A DNA stretch of 64,000 nucleotides from Actinomadura terrae (lineage in GTDB: Bacteria > Actinomycetota > Actinomycetes > Streptosporangiales > Streptosporangiaceae): NCBI RefSeq assembly GCF_022751215.1, contig NZ_JAICDG010000006.1:248001-312000 (forward strand), in the 5' to 3' direction. Position 1 is the stretch's first letter; every line of letters begins with the position of its first letter. The notes under the pieces were generated by a model. The model did no database searches. It saw nothing but the letters and a program-made list of their open reading frames with translations, and had not been told where the DNA came from. This document shows, piece after piece, positions 25,539 through 34,325 of the stretch. The position numbers and the translations under genes are program-made.

Positions 25539-26561
25539 TCAGAGCGCGTCGATCTCGTCGATGATCGCCTGGCGGGCGGCCGCGTCCAGGCACGAGGCCG
25601 TGACCGCGTTGCGGGCGAGGGCGGCGAGCGCCGCGCGGTCCAGGCCGAACACCTCGGCCGCCGCCCGGTACTCGCCGGTGAGCGTGGTGTCGAACATGGG
25701 CGGGTCGTCGCTGTTGAGCGTGACGAACAGGCCCGCCTCCAGCATGCGCGGCAGCGGGTGCTCCGCCAGGGACGCGACCTGCCCGGTGCACACGTTGGAC
25801 GTCGGGCACACCTCCAGCGGGATCTGCGTCTCGCGCAGGTGCGCGACGAGGCGCGGGTCGTCCAGGCAGCTGATGCCGTGCCCGATCCGCTCGGCGCGCA
25901 GCCCCTCGATGTTCTCCCAGATCATCTCGGGCCCGCTCATCTCGCCGCCGTGCGGGACGCTGCGCAGCCCGGCGGCGCGCGCCGCCGCGAACGCGTCGCG
26001 GTAGGTGTCGCGGTGCGGCGGGCGGCACTGCTCGATGCCCGCGAGCCCGAACCCGACCAGCGCCTCCGGCGGGTGGGCGAGCGCGTGGTCGAGGGTGCGG
26101 CGCGCGCCCTCCTCGCCGAACTCGGAGGGGATGTCGAAGATGTAGGCGACGCGGACGCCGTGCGCGTCCCGCGCCTCCCGCACGGCGCGGTCGAGCGCCT
26201 CGGTGATCTCCGGCATCGGCATCCCGGCCCGCTGGTGGGTGTAGGGGGTGACGGTCAGCTCGACGTGGCGGACGTTCTGCGCGGCGAGGTCGCGGGCCGT
26301 GCCGAGGACGAGCGTCGCGACGTCCTCGGGCGTCCGGACCAGGCTCGACACCGACTCGTACACCTCGGCGAAGTGCGGGAAGTCGCGGAACCGGTAGAAG
26401 TCGCGCAGCTCGCGCTCGCCGACCGGGACGGGGCCGTCCGGGTGGCGGCGGGCCAGCTCCAGGACGGTCGGGACGGACGCCGAGCCCACGAGGTGGACGT
26501 GCAGCTCGACCTTCGGGAGGGCGTCGATGAACGCCTCGATGGAGGGGTGTTCGGTCAGCAC
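25539..26561 (-). CDS. add: Adenosine deaminase family protein
   Basis: A 340-residue purine deaminase. Zinc ligands are in KVELHVHLVGS (~17-27), PHGGEMSGP (~200, where classical enzymes have HAGE), ERIGHG (~223) and NSDDPPMF (~283). It would deaminate adenosine or a related 6-aminopurine such as aminodeoxyfutalosine. It is convergent with the DUF1266 gene and divergent from the WYL regulator gene, so either may be unrelated. The start ATG 26561 has no strong Shine-Dalgarno. Confidence 0.85.
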   Translation of the reverse strand: MLTEHPSIEAFIDALPKVELHVHLVGSASVPTVLELARRHPDGPVPVGERELRDFYRFRDFPHFAEVYESVSSLVRTPEDVATLVLGTARDLAAQNVRHVELTVTPYTHQRAGMPMPEITEALDRAVREARDAHGVRVAYIFDIPSEFGEEGARRTLDHALAHPPEALVGFGLAGIEQCRPPHRDTYRDAFAAARAAGLRSVPHGGEMSGPEMIWENIEGLRAERIGHGISCLDDPRLVAHLRETQIPLEVCPTSNVCTGQVASLAEHPLPRMLEAGLFVTLNSDDPPMFDTTLTGEYRAAAEVFGLDRAALAALARNAVTASCLDAAARQAIIDEIDAL

Positions 26562-26671
26562 GCCGCGAAACTAACAGCCGCCGGGCCGCGACCGACAGGA
26601 GAAACCGCCGAACCTCACATCAGATTGTCAAGAATGGTCTCGACGGTCGGGCCGGGTGCCAGGATGGAAGC

Positions 26672-27679
26672 GTGAGGGCTTCCCGGTTGATCTCGCTCGT
26701 CCTGCTCCTCCAGTCGCGGGAGACGATGACGGCGGCCGAGCTGGCGCGCGAGCTGGAGGTGTCGGAGCGGACCGTCTACCGGGACGTGGAGGCGCTGTCG
26801 GCGGCGGGCGTCCCGGTGTACGCCGACCAGGGCCGCAACGGCGGGTACCGGCTGGTCGGCGGGTACCGGACGCGGCTCACCGGGCTCACCCGCGAGGAGG
26901 CCGAGGCGCTGTTCCTGTCGGGGCTGCCGGGCCCGGCCGGGGAGATGGGCCTCGGCGGCGCCGTCGCGTCGGCAGAGCTCAAGGTGCTCGCGGCGCTCCC
27001 CGCGCCGCTGCGGGACGCGCCCGCCCGGGCCGCGCAGCGGTTCCACCTGGACGCGCCGGGCTGGTTCGGGGAGGCCGAGCCGCCGCAGCTGCTGCGCGAG
27101 CTGGCGCGGGCGGTCTGGGAGGACGAGGTCGTCGAGCTGCGCTACCGCAAGGACCGGGAGGTCGTCCGGACGGCCGAGCCGTACGGGCTCGTGCTGAAGA
27201 ACGGCACCTGGTACCTGGTCGCGCGGGTGGACGGCACGCCGCGCACCTACCGGGCGGGCCGGGTCACCGCGGTCCGGCCCACCGGCGAGCGGTTCGAGCG
27301 CGACGAGTCGTTCGACCTGGCCGCGCACTGGCGGGAGCAGGCGGCGGCATTCCTGCGCTCGATGCTCGGCGACGAGGTCACGGTGCGGCTCAGCCCCGCC
27401 GGGATGCGGGCGCTGCGGTGGGCCGTCGAGCCGTACGCGGCGGAGCGGGCGGCCGAAGCGGCGGGACCGCCCGACGGGAAGGGATGGGTCGTGACCACCC
27501 TGCCCGTCGAGTCGGTGCCCGTCGCGTTCTCGGAGCTGCTCCGGCTCGGGCCGGAGGCGGAGGTCCTGGACCCGCCGGAGCTCCGCGCCCGGATGGCCGA
27601 CGCCGCCGCCCGCCTCGCGGCGCTCTACGACCGGGCGCCGGACGCCTCCGGCAGGCCGGACGCTACCGGTAACCGCTGA
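26672..27679 (+). CDS. WYL-domain (YafY-type) transcriptional regulator
   Basis: A 335-residue protein. The N-terminal DeoR-like helix-turn-helix is LARELEVSERTVYRDVEALS (~24-43), with the GRNGGYRL wing. The WYL domain (~140-220) has VVELRYRK, PYGLVLKNGTWYLVARVDG and YRAGRV. The start is GTG 26672. It overlaps the 3' end of the SDR gene tail-to-tail by 17 bp, an arrangement often seen when the regulator controls that partner. Confidence 0.9.
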   Translation: MRASRLISLVLLLQSRETMTAAELARELEVSERTVYRDVEALSAAGVPVYADQGRNGGYRLVGGYRTRLTGLTREEAEALFLSGLPGPAGEMGLGGAVASAELKVLAALPAPLRDAPARAAQRFHLDAPGWFGEAEPPQLLRELARAVWEDEVVELRYRKDREVVRTAEPYGLVLKNGTWYLVARVDGTPRTYRAGRVTAVRPTGERFERDESFDLAAHWREQAAAFLRSMLGDEVTVRLSPAGMRALRWAVEPYAAERAAEAAGPPDGKGWVVTTLPVESVPVAFSELLRLGPEAEVLDPPELRARMADAAARLAALYDRAPDASGRPDATGNR

Positions 27680-28580
27680 CGTCGGCGGGCAGGTCCGGTT
27701 CCACGACCTCGGCGATGTAGCGCCAGGCGTCGGGACGGCTGCCGTCGGCGTCGGTGAACCCGTACTCCTTGGCCAGGCCCCCGCTGGACAGCGAGGCCCC
27801 GTTCCAGCGGGCCCGCTCGGGGTCGGCGGCGAGGGCCGCGACGGCGCGCCCGACCAACGCGGGCGTTTCCGAGATCGCGAAGTGCGGAATCTTCTCGGTG
27901 GCGTCGCGCCACGTCTCCTCGGTGACGCCGTAGTGGTCGAGCATCGCCTCCGAGCGCAGCCATCCCGGCGTCAGCGAGAGCGCCGTCGCCCCGTACGGGG
28001 CGATCTCCACGGACTGGGCGAGCGCCATGCGGATGACGGCGCTCTTGGCGAGGTCGTAGAAGAACCCGACGTCCTTGCGGTACTTCGCGTTGTACTCGGC
28101 GGTCCCGTCGGTCACCTCGACGACGAGCCCGCCGGGCTCACGGATCATGAGCGGCAGCGCGTGGTGGCTGGTGATGGCGTGGGTGTCGATGGCCAGCCGG
28201 AGCAGGCGCAGGCCGTCCTCCAGCGACTGCTCCCACAGCGGCTTGCCGAACTCGAAGAGCCCGTCGCCGCCCCAGACGTCGTTGACCAGGACGTCCAGCC
28301 GCCCCTGCTCCTTATCCACGCGCCGGACCAGCGCGGCGACCTGGGCGGGGTCGAGGTGGTCGGCCGGGGCGGCGATACCCTCGCCGCCCGCGGCCGTCAC
28401 CAGCTCCGCCGTCTCCTCGATGGTCTCGGGACGGTTCATCTCCGACCGGCGCCCCCGGGTGGAGCGTCCGGTGCAGTACACGGTCGCGCCGGCGGCGCCC
28501 AGCTCGACGGCGATGCCGCGGCCGGCCCCCCGCGTCGCCCCCGCGACCAGTGCGATCTTTCCAGTCAGTGCACGGTTCAT
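27663..28580 (-). CDS. SDR-family oxidoreductase
   Basis: A 305-residue short-chain dehydrogenase. The cofactor site is VAGATRGAGRGIA (~11) with CTGRSTRGRR specifying NADP. The central region has VLVNDVWGGDGLFEF, and the active-site Tyr/Lys pair lies in YDLAKSAV rather than YxxxK with an N-terminal Ala/Gly. I took ATG 28580; an ATG at 28610 would add MSGFGASIVS but overlaps an inverted repeat. It is probably regulated by the convergent WYL protein. Confidence 0.85.
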   Translation of the reverse strand: MNRALTGKIALVAGATRGAGRGIAVELGAAGATVYCTGRSTRGRRSEMNRPETIEETAELVTAAGGEGIAAPADHLDPAQVAALVRRVDKEQGRLDVLVNDVWGGDGLFEFGKPLWEQSLEDGLRLLRLAIDTHAITSHHALPLMIREPGGLVVEVTDGTAEYNAKYRKDVGFFYDLAKSAVIRMALAQSVEIAPYGATALSLTPGWLRSEAMLDHYGVTEETWRDATEKIPHFAISETPALVGRAVAALAADPERARWNGASLSSGGLAKEYGFTDADGSRPDAWRYIAEVVEPDLPADVSGYR

Positions 28581-28602
28581 GGAGACGATGCTGGCACCGA
28601 AA

Positions 28603-28621
28603 CCTGACATCCCACGTCAGG
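28603..28621. promoter_or_regulatory. Inverted repeat upstream of the SDR gene
   Basis: CCTGAC and GTCAGG flank a 7-bp spacer, 23-41 nt before the chosen SDR start. The position suits an operator. The WYL regulator encoded at the other end of the gene is a candidate. Confidence 0.4.
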
Positions 28622-28661
28622 CTTTCCCGGGGCGTCGCCGGTTTTGGGGATGGATTTTCGG

Positions 28662-28808
28662 TCAGGTGAAGATGCTGACGCCGCCCGGGCCGACCAGCAG
28701 GCCGACCACGATGAGGACGGCGCCCCAGATCAGGTCGCGCCGCGCGAGGATCACATAGATCCCCGCGATGACCAGGATCACAGCGATGAGCCACAGGATT
28801 GTCATCAT
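28662..28808 (-). CDS. 48-residue membrane protein ending in GPGGVSIF
   Basis: This short frame begins MMTILWLIAVILVIAG, continues YVILARRDLIWGAVLIVVGL, and ends GPGGVSIFT. Two hydrophobic helices flank a basic turn. Codon third positions are almost all G/C, and the tail matches a short motif common in small actinobacterial membrane proteins. The start is ATG 28808 or the next ATG. Function unknown. It stands alone between the SDR gene and trpE. Confidence 0.65.
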   Translation of the reverse strand: MMTILWLIAVILVIAGIYVILARRDLIWGAVLIVVGLLVGPGGVSIFT

Positions 28809-28854
28809 GTGGAGCGGGATCCCCGCAACAAGACCGGCAAAACACTCGGCTTAA

Positions 28855-28870
28855 TTTCGGTCACCCGAAA
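28855..28870. promoter_or_regulatory. TTTCGG/CCGAAA inverted repeat upstream of the small membrane gene
   Basis: Perfect 6-bp arms with a 4-nt spacer lie about 47 nt upstream of the small gene's start, in a relatively AT-rich stretch. It could be an operator. Nothing identifies the binding protein. Confidence 0.35.
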
Positions 28871-28882
28871 CGCGGATTTGGT

Positions 28883-28910
28883 ACGGAGGGGGGACGCCTC
28901 CCCCCTCCGT
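28883..28910. terminator. 12-bp perfect G/C hairpin between trpE and the small membrane gene
   Basis: Perfect 12-bp arms (28883-28894 and 28899-28910) with a 4-nt CGCC loop. It lies 177 nt past the trpE(G) stop on the same strand and upstream of the small gene. A terminator for trpE(G) is the simplest reading. The rest of the 28,911-29,086 stretch holds no gene; it contains an ACACGTGT palindrome near 28930. Confidence 0.6.
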
Positions 28911-29086
28911 GGGGGATAACAGCGGTCAAACACGTGTCACGGAAACGTGGCACTCTTGCCGTCACAGAGTCTTCCGTCCGCAGACCCCGCACGGTAGGGA
29001 CCACAGAACCATTTCCGGCTCGTCCGGCTAGTGCCTCGGGACTAGGGCCGCCGCCCGAAACACCCCCGAACGGCATGAGGGCCCGG

Positions 29087-31264
29087 TCAGCGGCAGAGCC
29101 GGAGCACGTTGGCGACGATCTTGTGCCCGGCCCCGCCCGCCGCCGTGAGGATCGACTCGGGGTGGAACTGGACGGCCCACCGGCGGCGCCGCGGGTCCTC
29201 GATCCCCATCACCACGTCGCCGGTCAGCGCCGTCACCTGGAACCCCCGCAGCCGGTCGGGCGTGGTGTGCAGGGAGTGGTAGCGGGCGGCGGTGAACTCG
29301 TCCGGGAGGCCCTCGAACAGGCCGCCGCCGGCCACCTTCACCTGCCCCGGCTTGCCGTGGGACGGCTCGGGCAGCAGCGCGAGGCCGCCGCCCGCGTGCT
29401 CCACCATGGCCTGGAGGCCGAGGCAGACGCCGAAGACGGGGAGGTCGCGCTCGTCCAGCGCGTCCATGAGCGCCGCCGTGCCGAAGTCCTCGGGACGGCC
29501 CGGCCCCGGCGACAGGACGACCAGGTCGGGAGCGTGCTCGTCCAGCATCCGCACCGGAAAGCCGTGCCGCAGCGTGACGACCTCGGCGCCCTCCTGCCGG
29601 AAGTAGTCGGCGAGCGTGTTGACGAACGAGTCCTCGTAGTCGACCAGCAGGACCTTCAGGCCCTCGCCCGGCCGCGCCGGCTCCGGCGCGGCCTCCCCGG
29701 CGGCAGCGGCGGGGGCGGGGGCGGCGCCGGTCTCCGCCTGCGCCGCCGCGAGCGCCCCCAGCAGGGCGCTGGCCTTGAGGTGCGTCTCGCGCTCCTCCTC
29801 CTCGGGGTCGGAGTCGTAGAGCAGCGTCGCCCCGGCCCGGACGGTGGCGACGCCGTCGCGGATCTGCGCGGTGCGCAGCGTCAGGCCGGTGTTCATCGAG
29901 CCGTCGAACCCGATGAACCCGACCGCGCCGCCGTACCAGCGGCGCGGCGACTCCTCGTGGTCCTCGATGAACTGCATCGCCCACGCCTTCGGGGCGCCGG
30001 TGACCGTCACCGCCCACATGTGGGTGAGGAACGCGTCGAGCGCGTCGAACCCGGGCCGCAGCCGCCCCTCGATGTGGTCCACGGTGTGGATCAGCCGCGA
30101 GTACAGCTCGATCTGCCGGCGGCCGAGCACCCGCACGCTCCCGGGGACGCAGATCCGCGACTTGTCGTTGCGGTCGACGTCGGTGCACATCGTCAGCTCC
30201 GACTCGTCCTTGGCGGAGGTGAGGATCGCGCGGATCTGCTCGGCGTCCTCCAGCGCGTCGCCGCCGCGCCGGATCGTCCCGGCGATCGGGCACGTCTCCA
30301 CCCGGTCGCCGGTGACCCGGACGAACATCTCCGGCGAGGCGCCCACCAGGTACTCGCCGTCGCCCAGGTTGAACATGAACTCGTACGGCGCCGGGTTGGT
30401 CTCGCGCAGCCGCTCGAAGAACACGGCGGGCGCGTCGCACCGCCCGTACATGGCGTGCCCCGGCGTCACCTCGAACAGGTCGCCGCGGACGAACCGCTCC
30501 TTCGCCTCCCGGACCATCCGCGCGTACACGCCGGGCACCGGCTGCGCGGGCAGGTCGGCCGCCGCCTCGGGCACCGGCGTCGGCTCGGTGGCGCGCGGCA
30601 GCCCGGCGGTGCTCGCGCCGCCGACCTCGAACTCGTACGCCAGGCGGTGCGAGGTCTCGCGCTTGCGGTCCACGACGACCATCTCGTCCGCCAGGTGCAG
30701 GACGAGGTCGCGCTGGTCGGCGGGGCGTTCCAGCCGCGTCCGGAGCGGCTCGAACTGGAGCGACAGGTCGTAGCCGAACGCGCCGTACAGGCCGAGGCGG
30801 GGGTCGTCGCAGCGGAAGACGTCGGCGACGGCGCGCAGGGCGGTGAACACGGTCGGCTGGCGGCTGCGGTCCTCCTCGGCGAAGAACTCCTCGGTGGGCG
30901 GGACGTACACGGCGAAGACGTCCGGCTCGTCGGCCCGGACCTCGCCGGTCGCCCGCAGCGCCGGGACCAGCGCGGGCAGCACGACCCGGCCGCGCCCGTT
31001 GAGCGCGCGCACCGTGACCGTCCGGCCGCGCGCGACGATCTCCAGGCAGGGGTCCACGTAGGCCATGTGCCAGCGGCTGTAGCGTCCGGGGTACTCCATG
31101 CCCGAGCTGAGCACCCCGCCGCGCCGCTCCCCCACGGCGGCGACGAGCGCGTTGAGCACCGCCGACCCCCGCTCGGGATCGACGGGCGTCGCGGTACGGG
31201 TCACGCCGATGCCCCCGGCCGTGACGAACTCGCTGCTCATCGGCTGCTGTGAGACGGTCTCCAC
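29087..31264 (-). CDS. trpE: Fused anthranilate synthase TrpE(G)
   Basis: A 725-residue fusion catalysing chorismate plus glutamine to anthranilate, the first step of tryptophan synthesis. Residues 1-~515 are the TrpE part (GVLSSGMEYPGRYSRWHMAYV, PIAGTIRRGGDALEDAEQIR, DVDRNDKSRICVPGSV, LTHMWAVTVTGAPK). After an Ala/Pro/Glu linker, residues ~540-725 form the TrpG amidotransferase with LSPGPGRPEDF, the nucleophile in FGVCLGLQAM and the VQFHPES His. It resembles the alpha-proteobacterial fused clade. I chose GTG 31264 (GAGGGG 8 nt upstream); ATG 31309 lies too close to the attenuator. Expression is controlled by the upstream leader. Confidence 0.93.
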   Translation of the reverse strand: METVSQQPMSSEFVTAGGIGVTRTATPVDPERGSAVLNALVAAVGERRGGVLSSGMEYPGRYSRWHMAYVDPCLEIVARGRTVTVRALNGRGRVVLPALVPALRATGEVRADEPDVFAVYVPPTEEFFAEEDRSRQPTVFTALRAVADVFRCDDPRLGLYGAFGYDLSLQFEPLRTRLERPADQRDLVLHLADEMVVVDRKRETSHRLAYEFEVGGASTAGLPRATEPTPVPEAAADLPAQPVPGVYARMVREAKERFVRGDLFEVTPGHAMYGRCDAPAVFFERLRETNPAPYEFMFNLGDGEYLVGASPEMFVRVTGDRVETCPIAGTIRRGGDALEDAEQIRAILTSAKDESELTMCTDVDRNDKSRICVPGSVRVLGRRQIELYSRLIHTVDHIEGRLRPGFDALDAFLTHMWAVTVTGAPKAWAMQFIEDHEESPRRWYGGAVGFIGFDGSMNTGLTLRTAQIRDGVATVRAGATLLYDSDPEEEERETHLKASALLGALAAAQAETGAAPAPAAAAGEAAPEPARPGEGLKVLLVDYEDSFVNTLADYFRQEGAEVVTLRHGFPVRMLDEHAPDLVVLSPGPGRPEDFGTAALMDALDERDLPVFGVCLGLQAMVEHAGGGLALLPEPSHGKPGQVKVAGGGLFEGLPDEFTAARYHSLHTTPDRLRGFQVTALTGDVVMGIEDPRRRRWAVQFHPESILTAAGGAGHKIVANVLRLCR

Positions 31265-31315
31265 CGTGGTGGCCCCTCGTCGTTCGGGCCCTGCGCCGGC
31301 GGAGGACATGCGAAA

Positions 31316-31336
31316 CGACCGCCGGGAGGGCGGTCG
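31316..31336 (-). terminator. trp attenuator terminator hairpin
   Basis: CGACCGCC and GGCGGTCG form an 8-bp stem with a 5-nt loop, followed on the minus strand by TTTCGC. It lies between trpL and trpE(G). A second 8-bp hairpin (31362-31381, loop over the trpL stop) lies upstream and could act in the pause or antiterminator structure. Confidence 0.7.
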
Positions 31337-31370
31337 CCTTGGTCTTGAACGTGCACGAACCGGCGCCGCC

Positions 31371-31409
31371 TCAGCGGCGCCACCACCACTGGAAGGTCGC
31401 GGTTCGCAT
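31371..31409 (-). CDS. trpL: trp operon leader peptide TrpL
   Basis: A 12-codon frame encodes MRTATFQWWWRR, with three consecutive Trp codons followed by two Arg codons and TGA. Ribosome stalling at the Trp codons when charged tRNA-Trp is scarce would prevent the downstream terminator (31316-31336) from forming. A TAGCCT box ends 6 nt before the ATG, so the leader may be translated from a leaderless transcript. Position and content match known trpL attenuators. Confidence 0.85.
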   Translation of the reverse strand: MRTATFQWWWRR

Positions 31410-31600
31410 GCGGCGAGGCTACCACGGCGGCCGCGCCCGCGACGGCGCGTACGCCCGGGAACCCGGCCCGTGACCAGGGGGCCTACGAAGCGAGATCGGT
31501 CCGTGACCGCCCGGGGATAGGCTCACCCGGCTTCGATCATGGCCCGGCCCGTGCCCCGAGGCGGGCCGCGCGCTCGACCGCACGTGACGAGGAGGGCCCC

Positions 31601-31843
31601 TTGGCCTCGACAGAACCCGGCACGGACCGCACCCCGCCGCCGCCTCCCGCCCGCTCCGACCGCAGCCGCTGGAACTGGCTCCTCGCCGTCCCCGCCGCGG
31701 TGCCGCTGCTGACCTTCCTGTACAACGACGACGAGCCCCGCCTCGGCGGGTTTCCCGCGTTCTACTGGATGCAGTTCGCGTTCATCCCGCTCGGCGTGGT
31801 CTGCACGGTCCTCGTGTACCGCATGACCCGGAAGCGGGGCTGA
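31601..31843 (+). CDS. DUF3311-type small membrane subunit of a carboxylate permease
   Basis: An 80-residue protein from TTG 31601 with GAGGAGGG 5 nt upstream. A Pro-rich cytoplasmic head is followed by two hydrophobic helices (WNWLLAVPAAVPLLTFLY and FIPLGVVCTVLVY) and an Arg/Lys tail. DUF3311 proteins regularly precede SSS-family monocarboxylate permeases, as here, and are thought to be accessory subunits. The permease gene begins 5 nt downstream. Confidence 0.85.
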   Translation: MASTEPGTDRTPPPPPARSDRSRWNWLLAVPAAVPLLTFLYNDDEPRLGGFPAFYWMQFAFIPLGVVCTVLVYRMTRKRG

Positions 31844-31848
31844 GCGGC

Positions 31849-33459
31849 GTGTCCAGCGACCACCTCACCGAAATGATCGTGTTCGGCGCGCTCTTCCTGC
31901 TGGTCAGCGGAATGGGCTTCGTCGCGGCGCGGTGGCGCCGGCCGGGTGACATGGACAGCCTGGACGAGTGGGGGCTCGGCGGCCGCAGCTTCGGCGGCTG
32001 GATCACCTGGTTCCTGCTCGGCGGCGACCTGTACACCGCCTACACGTTCGTCGCCGTCCCGGCGCTGGTGTTCGGCGCGGGCGCGGCGGGCTTCTACGCC
32101 GTCCCGTACACGATCGTGATGTACCCGATCGTCTTTCTCGTCCTGATCCGGCTGTGGTCGGTGTCGCACGTGCACGGGTTCGTCACCCCCGCCGACTTCG
32201 TCCGCGCCCGGTTCGGGTCGCCGACGCTGGCCCTCGCGGTCGCGGTCACCGGCATCGTCGCGACCATGCCCTACATCGCGCTCCAGTTGGTCGGCATCGA
32301 GGCCGTGCTGAAGTCGATGGGCGTGCACGGGCACTGGCCGATCGTCATCGCGTTCGTGGTGCTGGCGGCCTACACCTACCAGTCGGGGCTGCGGGCGCCC
32401 GCGCTGATCGCCTTCGTCAAGGACGTGCTGATCTACCTGGTGATCATCGTCGCGGTGCTGTACATCCCGACGAAGCTCGGCGGCTGGGGCGACATCTTCG
32501 ACTCGGCGCAGGCGAAGTTCGCGAAGAGCCCGGCGCCGAACGACGGGATCCTGCTGGACGGCACGAACCAGCTCAACTACGCGATGCTGGCGCTCGGCTC
32601 GGCGCTCGCGCTGTTTCTGTACCCGCACAGCGTCACCGGCGTGCTCGCGAGCCGGAACCGCGACGTGATCAAGCGGAACATGGCGGCGCTGCCCGCCTAC
32701 AGCCTCGTGCTCGGGCTGATCGCGCTGCTCGGCCTGATGGCGATCGACGCGGGCGTGAAGCCGGTGGTGACCGACGGGAAGCCCGACACCAACACGGTCG
32801 TCCCGCTGCTGTTCGACAAGATGTTCCCCGACTGGTTCGCGGGCGTGGCGTTCGCCGCCGTCGGCATCGGCGCGCTGGTCCCGGCGGCGATCATGTCGAT
32901 CGCGGCGGCGAACCTGTTCACCCGCAACATCTACAAGGAGTACCTCCGCCCGGACGCGACCGAGAAGCAGGAGGCGACGGTCAGCAAGCTCGTGTCGCTG
33001 GTGGTCAAGGTCGGCGCGGTGGCCTGCATCCTGCTCCTGGACCCCGAGTTCTCGATCGACCTCCAGCTGATCGGCGGCGTCATCATCCTCCAGACGCTGC
33101 CGTCGGTGGCGCTCGGCCTGGTGACGCGCTGGTTCCACCGCGGCGCGCTGCTGGCCGGCTGGGCGGCGGGCATGGCGGCGGGCCTGTGGATGCTGTACGA
33201 GGTCCCGAACCCGGCGAAGGGCAAGGAGCACTTCGGCGGCTCGGCCTACAAGCTGGGCGACCTCGGCCTCGACACGAAGATGACCGTCTACGTCGGCATG
33301 CTGGCGCTGGCCGTCAACCTGGCGGTCGCCGCCGCCGGGACGCTGGTCTGCCGGGCGGCGCGGCTCGCCGACGGCGTGGACGCGACCCGTCCGGACGACT
33401 ACCTCGCCGACGCGAGCGACCCGAAGGTCAAGCCGATCGAGCTCGCCGGCAGTACCTGA
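31849..33459 (+). CDS. mctP: Sodium:solute symporter, MctP-like monocarboxylate permease
   Basis: A 536-residue SSS-family permease with about 13 membrane segments. The N-terminus has DEWGLGGRSFGGWITWFLLGGDLYTAYTF, and conserved family positions occur in PHSVTGVLASRNRDVIKRN and MSIAAANLFTRNIYKEYL (each quoted as short separate blocks). Relatives move lactate, pyruvate or other short monocarboxylates with Na+. It starts at GTG 31849, close behind the DUF3311 gene. The C-terminal ~30 residues are cytoplasmic and acidic. Confidence 0.87.
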   Translation: MSSDHLTEMIVFGALFLLVSGMGFVAARWRRPGDMDSLDEWGLGGRSFGGWITWFLLGGDLYTAYTFVAVPALVFGAGAAGFYAVPYTIVMYPIVFLVLIRLWSVSHVHGFVTPADFVRARFGSPTLALAVAVTGIVATMPYIALQLVGIEAVLKSMGVHGHWPIVIAFVVLAAYTYQSGLRAPALIAFVKDVLIYLVIIVAVLYIPTKLGGWGDIFDSAQAKFAKSPAPNDGILLDGTNQLNYAMLALGSALALFLYPHSVTGVLASRNRDVIKRNMAALPAYSLVLGLIALLGLMAIDAGVKPVVTDGKPDTNTVVPLLFDKMFPDWFAGVAFAAVGIGALVPAAIMSIAAANLFTRNIYKEYLRPDATEKQEATVSKLVSLVVKVGAVACILLLDPEFSIDLQLIGGVIILQTLPSVALGLVTRWFHRGALLAGWAAGMAAGLWMLYEVPNPAKGKEHFGGSAYKLGDLGLDTKMTVYVGMLALAVNLAVAAAGTLVCRAARLADGVDATRPDDYLADASDPKVKPIELAGST

Positions 33460-33467
33460 TCCATGCC

Positions 33468-33484
33468 GACATGTGACCCATGTC
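33468..33484. promoter_or_regulatory. GACATG/CATGTC inverted repeat over the GT2 start
   Basis: Perfect 6-bp arms with a 5-nt spacer overlap the ATG at 33480. It could be an operator of the glycosyltransferase operon or a weak translational hairpin. Confidence 0.4.
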
Positions 33485-34325
33485 ATACAACCGGACGGCG
33501 GCCCGGCGGGGTCTCCCAGGTGTGAACGCCTCACCGCGCGACCTTCTGGGCGCCGCACCACGCGATCCCGTCGAGCTGTCGGTCGTGATCCCGGCCCACA
33601 ACGAGCTGGCGCGCCTGCCGCGCACGCTCGGCGCCGTCCGGGCGCACCTGGACCGGGGCGCGGACCGCTGGGAGCTGATCGTCGTCGACGACGGCTCCAC
33701 CGACGGCACCGCGCGGCCGGTGCGGGCCGCCGCCCGGCGCGACCCGCGGATCCGGCTGCTGCGCACGCCCGCCAACCGGGGCAAGGGGCACGCCGTCCGG
33801 ACCGGCGTGCTCGCCTCGCGCGGGCGGCTCGTGCTGGTCACCGACGCCGACCTCGCCACCCCGGTCGAGGAGCTGGACCGGCTGCGCGCGGCGCTCGGCC
33901 CGCGGTGCGCGGCGGCGATCGGCTCGCGGGCGCGCGTCCGGCGGCATCCGCTGCGGCTGGCGCCCGCGCGGCTCGGCCGGACGCTGATCCGGGCGCTCGC
34001 GGTGCGCGGGATCGAGGACACCCAGTGCGGGTTCAAGCTGTTCGACGGCGGCCGGGCCCGGGCCGCCTTCACCGTGGCCCGGGTGGACGGCTGGGGCTTC
34101 GACGTCGAGATCCTCTGCCTGTTCGCCCGGCTCGGCTGGCCGGTCGCGGAGGTGCCGGTCCGCTGGACGCACCGTCCGGGGTCCAAGGTCCGTCCGGTCG
34201 ACTACGCGAAGGTGCTCGCCGAGGTCGTCCTCATCGGGTTGCGGCTCGGGCCGGTGCGGGTCGACCCGCCGCCCCGGGAGGCGGCGCCGGTCCCCGCGGT
34301 CCGGGACGGGCGGGTCCCGGCGTGA
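33480..34325 (+). CDS. Family 2 glycosyltransferase (polyprenyl-phosphate sugar type)
   Basis: A 281-residue GT-A enzyme. It has LSVVIPAHNELARL (~33), the UDP/GDP-sugar site VVDDGSTDGT (~65), TDADLATPVEELDRL containing the metal-binding DxD (~120), and GIEDTQCGFKLFDG (~175), typical of dolichyl-phosphate glucose/mannose synthases. Such enzymes load a sugar onto polyprenyl phosphate for use by membrane transferases. The ATG at 33480 lacks a clear Shine-Dalgarno; GTG 33522 is an alternative. The next gene overlaps its stop by 4 nt. Confidence 0.87.
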   Translation: MSYNRTAARRGLPGVNASPRDLLGAAPRDPVELSVVIPAHNELARLPRTLGAVRAHLDRGADRWELIVVDDGSTDGTARPVRAAARRDPRIRLLRTPANRGKGHAVRTGVLASRGRLVLVTDADLATPVEELDRLRAALGPRCAAAIGSRARVRRHPLRLAPARLGRTLIRALAVRGIEDTQCGFKLFDGGRARAAFTVARVDGWGFDVEILCLFARLGWPVAEVPVRWTHRPGSKVRPVDYAKVLAEVVLIGLRLGPVRVDPPPREAAPVPAVRDGRVPA

